Shown: one piece after another, positions 57,252 through 64,000 of the stretch
Layout: every line of letters starts with the position of its first letter
How positions within the stretch are numbered: the stretch's first letter is position 1
Assembly (NCBI GenBank): GCA_963848045.1
Contig: CAWKCC010000003.1
Coordinates: forward strand, 124,001 to 188,000
DNA: 64,000 nt
Reading direction: 5' to 3'
Origin: CAVUAT01 sp963848045
Lineage (GTDB): Bacteria; Actinomycetota; Thermoleophilia; Solirubrobacterales; 70-9
The notes under the pieces: model-generated
What the model saw: only the letters and a program-made list of their open reading frames with translations
The model's database searches: none
Told to the model about the DNA's origin: nothing
Translations under genes and position numbers: made by a program

Positions 57252-57365
57252 GACGGCGTCGCAACCCTGTATCCCCGCAGGGCGAAGCCCGAGGAGATGC
57301 AGGCTGGTGTCCGTGGTCGCGAACTTGCGTCACCGCTCCTAGGGCCCTTCTACCCTGTTGGGACA

Positions 57366-57479
57366 GTGAGGCTGCTGATCAGGGCGGCCTTGCGACACCA
57401 ACGTCCCACTTGGCGAGACATCAGACATCCACGCTTCTGCGCGGGCGCGAGCGGACCGCTCGCCGCCCCGAGCACCTGA
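57366..57479 (+). CDS. Possible leaderless upstream ORF before ftsE
   Basis: TACCCT (57352-57357), 8 bases, then GTG57366 opens 37 codons (VRLLIRAALRHQRPTWRDIR and on) that end in a TGA at 57477-57479. It overlaps the listed ftsE start in another frame, and a CTG in the ftsE frame overlaps its stop (CTGA). The promoter-like box is the main support; the peptide itself resembles nothing known. Confidence 0.25.
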   Translation: MRLLIRAALRHQRPTWRDIRHPRFCAGASGPLAAPST

Positions 57480-58249
57480 CCGAGCGGCGGGCCAAGCCCC
57501 CGGTCGTCGAGCTGCGCCGCGCCAGCAAGATCTATCCGGGTGGACACATCGCGCTGGAGCGGGTCAGCCTGCGCGTGGATCGCGGCGAGTTCGTCTTTCT
57601 GGTGGGGCCCACGGGCTGTGGCAAGTCCACCCTGATCAAGATGTTGATCCGAGAGCTCGAGCCGACCGAGGGCGAGGTGCTGATCGCCGGCCGTGACATC
57701 GCCACCCTGCCCTCGGACAAGATCCCGCAGCTGCGCCGGCGCATTGGGACCGTCTTCCAGGACTTCAAGCTGCTGCCCAGCCGCAGCGTCTACGACAACG
57801 TCGCCTACGCGCTGCAGGTGATCGGCGCCTCGCGCTCGGAGATTCGCACCAAGGTGCCTGACGCCCTGCGCCTGGTCGGGCTCGCCGACAAGCTCAACAA
57901 CTTCCCCGATCAGCTCTCGGGCGGGGAGCAGCAGCGCCTCGCGGTAGCTCGCGCCTTCGTCAACCACCCGCCCCTGCTGTTGGCCGACGAGCCCACCGGC
58001 AACCTCGACCCGGCCACCTCCATCGGGATCATGCAGCTCCTCTACCGGATCAATCGCACCGGTACGACGGTCTTCGTGGTCACCCACGATCGCGAGATGG
58101 TCGACAAGATGCGCCGCCGCGTGATCGGCCTCGACGCCGGCCGCGTGGTCCGCGACCAGGCCGCCGGCATGTACGCCGACGAGGAGTCAACCCGCGAGTT
58201 CGCCGCGCGCGTCCGCAACGAGCTGGGCGTCGAGGACGAGCGTTACTAG
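57410..58249 (+). CDS. ftsE: Cell division ATP-binding protein FtsE
   Basis: ABC ATPase that, with FtsX, controls peptidoglycan hydrolases at the septum. Walker A VGPTGCGKSTLIKM near 65, Q-loop VFQDFKLLPSRSVYDNV, signature QLSGGEQQRLAVARAFVN near 167, and Walker B LLLADEPTGNLD near 189. The family normally starts near VVELRRASKIYPGGH (residue about 32), so some 30 extra residues precede it. TTG57410 is the only standard start codon in frame, and no ribosome site is seen, so the start is uncertain. ftsX follows after 9 bases. Confidence 0.93.
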   Translation: MARHQTSTLLRGRERTARRPEHLTERRAKPPVVELRRASKIYPGGHIALERVSLRVDRGEFVFLVGPTGCGKSTLIKMLIRELEPTEGEVLIAGRDIATLPSDKIPQLRRRIGTVFQDFKLLPSRSVYDNVAYALQVIGASRSEIRTKVPDALRLVGLADKLNNFPDQLSGGEQQRLAVARAFVNHPPLLLADEPTGNLDPATSIGIMQLLYRINRTGTTVFVVTHDREMVDKMRRRVIGLDAGRVVRDQAAGMYADEESTREFAARVRNELGVEDERY

Positions 58250-58258
58250 GAGCCGACC

Positions 58259-59176
58259 GTGAGCCGGATCACCTTCTTCATGAGCGAGGGCCTGCGCGCG
58301 CTGCGGCGCAGTGCCGCCCCCGGGGTGGCGTCGATCGTCACGGTCGCGGTGACGATCCTGCTGCTCGGTGTGCTCGTCCCGATCCTGCAGACCACCAGCG
58401 GCAAGACCGAGGAGGTCCGCGACCAGGTCGGCCTGCGCGTCTTCCTCCACGACGACGCCACAGAGCAGGAGGTGGCCGCGCTCGAGACGCAGATCCAGGG
58501 CATCACCCACGTGGAATCGACCGAGTACGTCTCCAAGGAGCAGGGACTGAAGATCCTCGGCGATCGACTCGAGCAGGAGGACAAGGCAGACCTCACGGCG
58601 CAGCTGCCGGGCGGCCGCAACCCGATTCCCGCCTCCTTCAACGTCAAGCCCGACGACCTCGACAACATGGAAGCGGTGCGCGCCGCGCTCACGCCTCCCA
58701 ACGAGGCCGGTAAGCCCGCGCCGATCAGCCCGATCATCGACGAGGTCAAGGACTCGCGCGACGAGGCTTCCTCGATCCGCACGGTGACGGGCGCGGTCAA
58801 GTGGTTCCTGATCCTGATCGCGGCGCTGCTGATGGGTGCCTCGCTGCTGCTCGTCGGCAACACGATCCGGCTCTCGATCTACGCGCGCCGGCGCGAGGTC
58901 GAGGTGATGCAGCTGGTCGGCGCCACCAACTGGTTCATCCGCTGGCCCTTCATGGTCGAGGGCCTTGCCTGCGGGTTCATCGGTGGCCTGATCGCGGTCG
59001 CGATCCTCTTCCTCGGCAAGGAGACCGTGGTCGATCCGCTCGCCGAAAGCGTGGACCTGATCTCGGGCACCCAGACGATCGCCTTCGCGAAGCTCGTGGC
59101 GCTGCTGCTCGTCACGGCGATGGCCGTCTCGGCGATCGGCAGCGGCCTCACCCTGCGCCGCTTCCTGCGCGTTTGA
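58259..59176 (+). CDS. ftsX: Cell division protein FtsX
   Basis: 305-aa membrane partner of FtsE with four helices (about 25-45, 188-208, 240-262, 280-298) and a large outer loop between the first two, which contacts cell-wall hydrolase activators. The conserved IRLSIYARRREVEVMQLVGA near 203-222 is typical. GTG58259 has AGGAG about 7 bases upstream. Confidence 0.95.
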   Translation: MSRITFFMSEGLRALRRSAAPGVASIVTVAVTILLLGVLVPILQTTSGKTEEVRDQVGLRVFLHDDATEQEVAALETQIQGITHVESTEYVSKEQGLKILGDRLEQEDKADLTAQLPGGRNPIPASFNVKPDDLDNMEAVRAALTPPNEAGKPAPISPIIDEVKDSRDEASSIRTVTGAVKWFLILIAALLMGASLLLVGNTIRLSIYARRREVEVMQLVGATNWFIRWPFMVEGLACGFIGGLIAVAILFLGKETVVDPLAESVDLISGTQTIAFAKLVALLLVTAMAVSAIGSGLTLRRFLRV

Positions 59177-59210
59177 GCGGCACCCCGCGCTTCAGTAGCG
59201 TTCACTGGCG

Positions 59211-60431
59211 ATGAGCGGCGGAGGCACCGGCAGGGCCCTGTGGCCGTTTCTGGCCGTTGCGGCCGTGATCGTCGCCTTCTTCGGCGGCGCCGCGGTGGGA
59301 CAGCGCTCCGACTCGGTGGCCGACTTCCCCGGCGAGCTGCTGGGCGGCTCGAGCGAGGCCAAGCTCAGCTCCGAGGCGCTCGATGTGATCTCGGAGAACT
59401 ACTTCCGCGAGACTGACGGCGAGCAGCTCGAGAACGCCTCGGTGCAGGGCATGGTCCAGCGGCTTCGCCGCCGCTACAAGGACCGGTTCTCACACTACTT
59501 TCCGCCCGCGGCCTTCGCCCGCTTTCGCGAGGTCACCGAGGGCCGCTTCTCGGGCGTCGGGCTGACGGTCAACGAGGTCAAGCGGGGGCTGCGGGTGGCG
59601 ACCGTGTTCGACGACTCGCCGGCCAAGCAGGCCGGGATCGCCGCGCAGGACATCGTCACGGCCGTCGGCGGCAAGTCGATCGCGGGCGCCGCCGCCGACC
59701 TGGCGACCGCCCAGATCAAGGGCGAGCCTGGAACGCAGGTGAAGCTGACCGTGCTGCGCCCGTCAACCGGGAAATCGCGCGATTACGAGCTGACCCGCAA
59801 GGAGCTGAACGTGCCCGCTGTCGAGGGCAGTCTCAAGCAGGTGCGCGGGGTGCCGGTCGGCTACGTTCGCCTTCTCGGCTTCTCCCAGGGAGCCCACGCC
59901 GAGTTGCGCGATGAGGTCGAGCGCCTTGACGAGCAGGGAGCCGAGGGCCTGGTGCTCGACCTGCGCGGCAACGGTGGCGGCCTGCTGACCGAGGCCGTGC
60001 TGACCTCGAGCGTCTTCGTAGAGGACGGCGTGATCGTCTCGACCAAGGGCCGCACCCAGGCCGACCGGACCTTCGAAGCACAGGGCGACGCCATCGAGCC
60101 GCGGCCGATCGTGGTCCTGATCAACGGCGACACGGCCTCGGCGTCGGAGATCTTCACCGCCGCGCTCAGTGACGCCGGGCTGGCGAGCGTGGCGGGCGAG
60201 ACTTCGTTCGGCAAGGGAGTGTTCCAGGAGGTGATCAGCCTCGCCAACGGAGGAGCTCTCGACCTCACGGTCGGCGAGTACCTGACCCGCGACGGCCAGT
60301 CGCTCGCCGGCAATGGCATCGAGCCCGAGTTGCCGGCCGTCGATCTGCCCAGGACGAAGCCCGACGAGGGCCTGCAGAAGGCGCTTGACGCGCTCGGCGA
60401 GAAGCTTCCCGCCGCCGGCCGGCAGGGCTGA
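59211..60431 (+). CDS. ctpA: Carboxy-terminal processing protease (S41, CtpA type)
   Basis: 406 aa. One N-terminal membrane helix (LWPFLAVAAVIVAFFGGAAV) places it outside the membrane. A PDZ domain is at about 100-190 (FSGVGLTVNEV, SPAKQAGIAAQDIVTAVGGK), then the S41 domain with GLVLDLRGNGGGLLTEAV, catalytic Ser in INGDTASASEIFTAAL near 309, and Lys in GETSFGKGVFQ near 335. Its position behind ftsEX suggests roles in cell-wall hydrolase turnover. TAGCGT 9 bases before the ATG may be the -10. Confidence 0.95.
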   Translation: MSGGGTGRALWPFLAVAAVIVAFFGGAAVGQRSDSVADFPGELLGGSSEAKLSSEALDVISENYFRETDGEQLENASVQGMVQRLRRRYKDRFSHYFPPAAFARFREVTEGRFSGVGLTVNEVKRGLRVATVFDDSPAKQAGIAAQDIVTAVGGKSIAGAAADLATAQIKGEPGTQVKLTVLRPSTGKSRDYELTRKELNVPAVEGSLKQVRGVPVGYVRLLGFSQGAHAELRDEVERLDEQGAEGLVLDLRGNGGGLLTEAVLTSSVFVEDGVIVSTKGRTQADRTFEAQGDAIEPRPIVVLINGDTASASEIFTAALSDAGLASVAGETSFGKGVFQEVISLANGGALDLTVGEYLTRDGQSLAGNGIEPELPAVDLPRTKPDEGLQKALDALGEKLPAAGRQG

Positions 60432-60441
60432 GCGCAGAGAG

Positions 60442-62247
60442 GTGAGCCCGCGGGGCCAAGGCCGCGCTTCCAGGCGCGTCGCCGTGATCTCCAAGAAGGG
60501 CCGCTTCCTTGTGGGCGAGACGCTGTTCGGCCGCGATCCCGAGCGCTTCACGCTGGGGGGCGGCCGCCGCGTCGGCCCTGGCCGCATGGCTCTGCTCGAG
60601 CTCGGACACGGCAGGGCGAAGGTCGTCGAGGAGCTGGGAGACCCCGAGAGGGCCGCCGACGTCGTCGCTGCGCTTCTGCGCGAGCACGAGCTGGGCAGCG
60701 GCTTCCCTCGCCGTGTCGAGGACGAGGCCGCGGGCGCCGCCGCGGGCGCCGGGCGGGTCGAGGGCGAGCGGCGCGACCTCACCGGGCTCTCCACCTTCAC
60801 GGTCGACCCCGCCAGCGCCAGGGACTTCGACGACGCGGTCTCGGCCTCCGAAGCCGATGGGGGCACGCGCCTGTGGATCCACATCGCCGACGTCGCCGCC
60901 CATGTGCGTCCCGGCTCGGCCCTGGACAGGGAGGCCTACCGTCGCTCCACCTCGACCTATGTCCCCGGCACCGTCGAGCCGATGCTCCCACACGCGCTGT
61001 CGAGCAAGGCATGCAGCCTCACCCCCGGAGTCGAGCGACTCGCCGTCACCGCCGAGATAGAGCTGTCTGCCTCGGGCGAGCCCCGCTCCGCGAGCTTCTA
61101 CCGCAGCCGCATTCGCTCCGACGTGCGCATGGACTACGACCAGCTCGACCAGGTCTTCGGCGGCCGCGCCGCCGCGCCGGCGGCCGCCGAGCAACCCCTC
61201 ACCCTGGCTCGGGCCGCCGCCGCCGCGCTTCGTGAGCGGCGCGCCGGGACCGCCCTGCTGGTGCAGAGCTCCGAGCCGGAGTTCGAGTTTGCCGACCGGG
61301 ACGTGGTCGCCGCCCACTCCGTCGTGCAGACCGAGTCCCACAGCCTGATCGAGCAGCTGATGATCCTCACCAACGAACGGGTCGCCGAGTTGCTGGAGCG
61401 AAAGAGAATGCCGACTCTCTACCGGGTGCACGAGCAGCCCGATCCCGAGCGGATCGCCGCCCTGATCGAGCAGCTCAGCTCCCTCGATATACCGACCCCG
61501 CCGCTGCCCGACCGCATCTCGCCGAGCCAGGGCGGACGGATCGCCGCCGAGGCCAGCCGCCTGGCGACGCTCGAGGCCGAAAGGCGCGGGCACGGGCGCG
61601 AGGCGTATACATCTCTCGTGCTTCGCGCGATGAAGCAGGCCGTCTACTCCGATCGAAATCTCGGCCACGCCGGCCTGGGCAGCCCCGCCTACGCTCATTT
61701 CACCTCGCCGATCCGGCGCTACCCGGACCTGATCGCCCATCGAGCCCTGCTCGCCGCGGTCGGAGCCGAGGAGCAGGCGCCGCGGGCCGAGGGGCTGGCC
61801 GAGGCGGGCGCATACAGCTCCGAGCGCGAGCGCGACGCCACACGGATCGAGCGGCAGGCCGACGACGTCTGCGCGGCCTTCCTGTTGAGGCGCGAGCTCT
61901 TCGAGCGCGGCCCCGACGCGAGCTTCGAGGGCGAGGTCGCGGGCGTGGTGGGCGCAGGCGCGTTCGTGCGCTTCGGAGGCGCCCTCGCTGACGTCTACGA
62001 GGGGTTCCTGCCGGCCAGGCTTCTCGGCGGCCGTGAGCGCTACGAGCTCAACTCCGTGGAGACGATGCTGGCCGGCTCCAGGGGAGGGCCGGCGGTGCGG
62101 ATCGGCGATCCCGTTCGGGTGCGGGTGGACGGCGTCGAGGCGGCCCGCGGGCGGGTGGACCTGCGTCCCGACGAGGGGCGCCCGAAATCCAGGCCCGCCC
62201 GCCGCCCCGCGCGCTCTGGCGGAAGCTCGGGGAGGCGCCGGCGATGA
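60442..62247 (+). CDS. rnr: Ribonuclease R (RNB-family 3'-5' exoribonuclease)
   Basis: About 601 aa from GTG60442 (GTG60484 is an alternative). The catalytic RNB domain shows TVDPASARDFDDAVSASEAD (the metal-binding Asp cluster) near 116-135, SSKACSLTPGVERLAVTAEI near 188-207, EQLMILTNERVAELLER near 300 and SPIRRYPDLIAHRALLAAVG near 416. A C-terminal S1 RNA-binding domain (SFEGEVAGVVGAGAFVRFGG) is followed by a basic tail. The N-terminal cold-shock part is short. Coupled to smpB by an ATGA overlap, fitting the joint role of RNase R and SmpB in non-stop mRNA decay. Confidence 0.92.
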   Translation: MSPRGQGRASRRVAVISKKGRFLVGETLFGRDPERFTLGGGRRVGPGRMALLELGHGRAKVVEELGDPERAADVVAALLREHELGSGFPRRVEDEAAGAAAGAGRVEGERRDLTGLSTFTVDPASARDFDDAVSASEADGGTRLWIHIADVAAHVRPGSALDREAYRRSTSTYVPGTVEPMLPHALSSKACSLTPGVERLAVTAEIELSASGEPRSASFYRSRIRSDVRMDYDQLDQVFGGRAAAPAAAEQPLTLARAAAAALRERRAGTALLVQSSEPEFEFADRDVVAAHSVVQTESHSLIEQLMILTNERVAELLERKRMPTLYRVHEQPDPERIAALIEQLSSLDIPTPPLPDRISPSQGGRIAAEASRLATLEAERRGHGREAYTSLVLRAMKQAVYSDRNLGHAGLGSPAYAHFTSPIRRYPDLIAHRALLAAVGAEEQAPRAEGLAEAGAYSSERERDATRIERQADDVCAAFLLRRELFERGPDASFEGEVAGVVGAGAFVRFGGALADVYEGFLPARLLGGRERYELNSVETMLAGSRGGPAVRIGDPVRVRVDGVEAARGRVDLRPDEGRPKSRPARRPARSGGSSGRRRR

Positions 62248-62726
62248 GCAAGAAGGGCAAGCGGCGCAAGGCCGCAGCCGGCGACGTCGCCACCAATCGC
62301 CGCGCCCGGCACAAGTTCAAGGTGCTGGAGCGCTTCGAGTGCGGGATCGTGCTGCAGGGCTCCGAGGTCAAGTCGCTCCGCGCGGGGAAGGCGCAGCTGA
62401 ACGAGGCCTATGCCGTCATCGATGATGGCGAGGTCTGGATGCGCGGAGCCCACATCCCGCCGTATCTTCCCGCCAGCCGACAGAACCACGACCCCGACCG
62501 GCCCCGCAAGCTGCTCATGCACCGCAACGAGATAGAGCGCCTGATCGGTAAGACAGCCGAGAAGGGCCTTACCCTGGTACCGCTTCGGATCTACTTCAAG
62601 GGTCCGCGGGCCAAGGTCGAGTTGGCGCTCGCCACCGGCAAGGAGGGCCGTGACCGCCGCCGCGAGATCCAGGAGCGTGACACCCGGCGCGAGGTGGAAC
62701 GTGACTACAAACAGCGCCTCGGCTAA
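62244..62726 (+). CDS. smpB: SsrA-binding protein SmpB
   Basis: 160 aa, carries tmRNA to stalled ribosomes. NRRARHKFKVLERFECGIVL near 18, GSEVKSLRAGKAQLNEAYAV near 39-58, PRKLLMHRNEIERLIGKTAE near 87-106, and the basic C-terminal helix with GRDRRREIQERDTRREVERD. The tmRNA gene itself is not seen in the bases that follow. Confidence 0.97.
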   Translation: MSKKGKRRKAAAGDVATNRRARHKFKVLERFECGIVLQGSEVKSLRAGKAQLNEAYAVIDDGEVWMRGAHIPPYLPASRQNHDPDRPRKLLMHRNEIERLIGKTAEKGLTLVPLRIYFKGPRAKVELALATGKEGRDRRREIQERDTRREVERDYKQRLG

Positions 62727-62791
62727 CTGAAGAAGTGCAGGAAATCGCCCAAGCCGGGAGAATCTAACGGTGCAGGTAGAAAGTCAGGCCC

Positions 62792-64000
62792 GTGTCATCA
62801 TTATTTGAAGTGAATCTGGTCGCGATCCAAACCGCATCGATCCTGGACGACTTCCAGGATCTGCTCAGGGACGACCCCCAGACGGTCTACGCCGTGGCGG
62901 CGATTGTGCTGCTTGTGTTGCTTCTGCTCCTGCTCAGAAGCCGGCGCCAGAGGGAATCCACCCCGGAGGGGGCGACGCCGGTCAAGCCCGTGAAGCCCCC
63001 CAAAGCCGACAAGGGCAAGCGCAAGAGCTTCAGGTTTTCGCGCAAGGACAAGAAGGCCGCCGAGCCCGTTGAGGCGGGGGCAGCCAAGGAGGCGGGAACC
63101 GAGGCCGGCACCGCCGAGGTTGGCACCGTCACCGAGAGCGAGGGCGCCATGGCCGTCGGCGCCGGGGTGGCCGCGGCCGCCGGCGCCGGGATCGCAACGG
63201 CCGCCGAGGCCGAGAGCCCCACGGCCGACGGGGCCGAGGTCGCTGACGCCGAGGCCACCGAGGCCGCGGTCAGCCCGCCCGCAGTGGGCGCGGAGGCCGA
63301 GGGAGAAGCCGAGGTGCCCGGGTCTGAGGGGCCGCCCGCCAAACTGAGCCGCAAGGAGAGGCGCAAGCTGCGGCGCGCCAAACGTGAGAAGAAGGCCGAG
63401 GAGAAGCGCAAGGCCGAGAGAGAGGAGCGTCGCGCCTGGGAAGAGGAGCGCCGCCGCCGCCGCGAGGAGCGCGACAAGCGCAAGGCCGAGCGTCAGAAGC
63501 GTCGCGCCCTTCGCCATGGGGCCACCGCCGACGAGGCTGCGGCCGGGGCGAGCGAGAAGGCTGAGGAGCCTGAGAGCGGCGAGGACGAGGACTCCTCAAC
63601 CGACGAGGCGGCGATCGCCGCAGCGGGCGCGGCCGGCGTGCAGGAGGCAGCCACCCCCGGGCCGGACGCGAAGGGCGATGGGGGGGACGAGGACGCGGAC
63701 GTTGACGAGGCCGCGGGTGAGAGCGTGAAGGAGGCTCCCCAAGCTGAAGAGGCTCCCCAAGTTGCCGCCGCCGCCACGGAGCCGCCGCCGCCCGAGCCTC
63801 CCTCAGCGGATGCTCCCGTGGCCCCGCCCACCGGCGAGCCGCTCGCCCCCGCGGCGACCCCGGCCGAGCCGGCCGGGACTCCCGAGCCCCCCGGCCTTCC
63901 GGAGGCTCCGCTACCCCCGGCCCCTGTGGAGGGGACCCCGGCCCAGGCCTTCGAGGCGCCGCCGATGCCCGGCCCGCCTCCCGCCCAGCCCCCCGAAACC
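62792..64000 (+). CDS. Membrane-anchored, charged and proline-rich protein, 3' end cut by window edge
   Basis: An uninterrupted frame of 403 codons runs from GTG62792 (or GTG62810) to the right edge. Residues 1-30 are mixed, then one membrane helix (VYAVAAIVLLVLLLLLLRSR, about 34-53), a basic stretch (KADKGKRKSFRFSRKDKK), an Ala/Glu-rich low-complexity part, a Lys/Arg/Glu coiled coil near 190-245 (KLSRKERRKLRRAKREKKAE), and a Pro/Ala/Glu tail. FtsY receptors begin with a similar anchor and charged domain, so an FtsY-type GTPase domain may follow outside the window; this cannot be judged here. Confidence 0.65.
   Translation, partial: MSSLFEVNLVAIQTASILDDFQDLLRDDPQTVYAVAAIVLLVLLLLLLRSRRQRESTPEGATPVKPVKPPKADKGKRKSFRFSRKDKKAAEPVEAGAAKEAGTEAGTAEVGTVTESEGAMAVGAGVAAAAGAGIATAAEAESPTADGAEVADAEATEAAVSPPAVGAEAEGEAEVPGSEGPPAKLSRKERRKLRRAKREKKAEEKRKAEREERRAWEEERRRRREERDKRKAERQKRRALRHGATADEAAAGASEKAEEPESGEDEDSSTDEAAIAAAGAAGVQEAATPGPDAKGDGGDEDADVDEAAGESVKEAPQAEEAPQVAAAATEPPPPEPPSADAPVAPPTGEPLAPAATPAEPAGTPEPPGLPEAPLPPAPVEGTPAQAFEAPPMPGPPPAQPPET

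Noticed and set aside
57252..57409. tRNA gene or riboswitch in the transketolase-ftsE gap
   Set aside because: No T-arm GTTCRA motif, no cloverleaf and no paired terminal stem were found; only a promoter-like TACCCT box.
62727..62791. tmRNA gene next to smpB
   Set aside because: The gap is only 65 bases and shows neither a tRNA-like end nor a tag frame; the next frame opens directly after it.

Overview
This window is about 64 kb of very GC-rich, densely coding bacterial chromosome. It most likely comes from an actinomycete of the class Thermoleophilia (Solirubrobacterales or Gaiellales type). This is inferred from three things: the small exported protein with a PSPAMIVAI-type membrane segment, the lysine-rich C-terminal tail on a secreted protease, and the housekeeping gene orders (rpmE-DUF1385-prfA-prmC-sua5, comF-hpf-secA-prfB, ftsE-ftsX-ctpA-rnr-smpB). 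No phage, insertion sequence, CRISPR array, rRNA or tRNA gene was seen. No stretch longer than about 300 bases lacks a gene.

Layout. 1-3.4 kb: a split methylmalonyl-CoA mutase, its two halves separated by two small antisense genes, then an SRPBCC protein. 3.5-7.7 kb: a cupredoxin lipoprotein diverging from an etfB-etfA-ETF:quinone oxidoreductase operon that has a perfect inverted repeat in front of it. 7.7-12.2 kb: GNAT, rpmE, DUF1385, prfA, prmC, sua5. 12.2-15.2 kb: an R2-like oxidase plus TetR operon diverging from glyA. 15.2-20.4 kb: surface-polysaccharide genes (DUF354, sugar transferase, asnB-like, WecA-like), closed by an intrinsic terminator. 20.4-27.9 kb: a complete F1Fo ATP synthase operon. 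27.9-36.2 kb: M20 peptidase, LCP ligase, UDP-sugar dehydrogenase, two nucleotidyltransferases, PGI/PMI and arfB, a sugar-nucleotide and glycopolymer group. 36.2-43.6 kb: comF, hpf, secA, M28 peptidase, prfB (with its programmed frameshift), FIST protein. 43.7-48.6 kb: ECF sigma-ogt pair, nadC, arginase-like, mutM, nadA. 48.6-52.9 kb: a frame-interrupted trypsin-like protease, then three genes resembling a condensed methylamine-dehydrogenase (mau) cluster. 53-57.3 kb: site-2 protease with CBS domains, lipoprotein, carbonic anhydrase, split transketolase. 57.4-64 kb: ftsE, ftsX, ctpA, rnr, smpB, and an anchored, charged, proline-rich protein that runs off the right edge.

Metabolically the window supports aerobic growth on acyl-CoA substrates: ETF and its quinone reductase feed electrons to the respiratory chain, methylmalonyl-CoA mutase handles propionyl-CoA, and ATP synthase uses the gradient. 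It also contributes to NAD synthesis, translation termination and rescue (RF1, RF2, PrmC, ArfB, SmpB, RNase R, HPF) and cell-surface polymer assembly.

The most unusual part is 49.9-52.9 kb. A MauE-thioredoxin fusion, a Tat-exported MauA-like cysteine-rich protein in which both cofactor-forming tryptophans appear to be replaced, and a CcdA-like membrane domain fused to a beta-propeller-like domain lie in consecutive genes. A second theme is promoter structure: at least nine genes have a TANNNT box 6-8 bases before the start codon, which suggests leaderless transcription.
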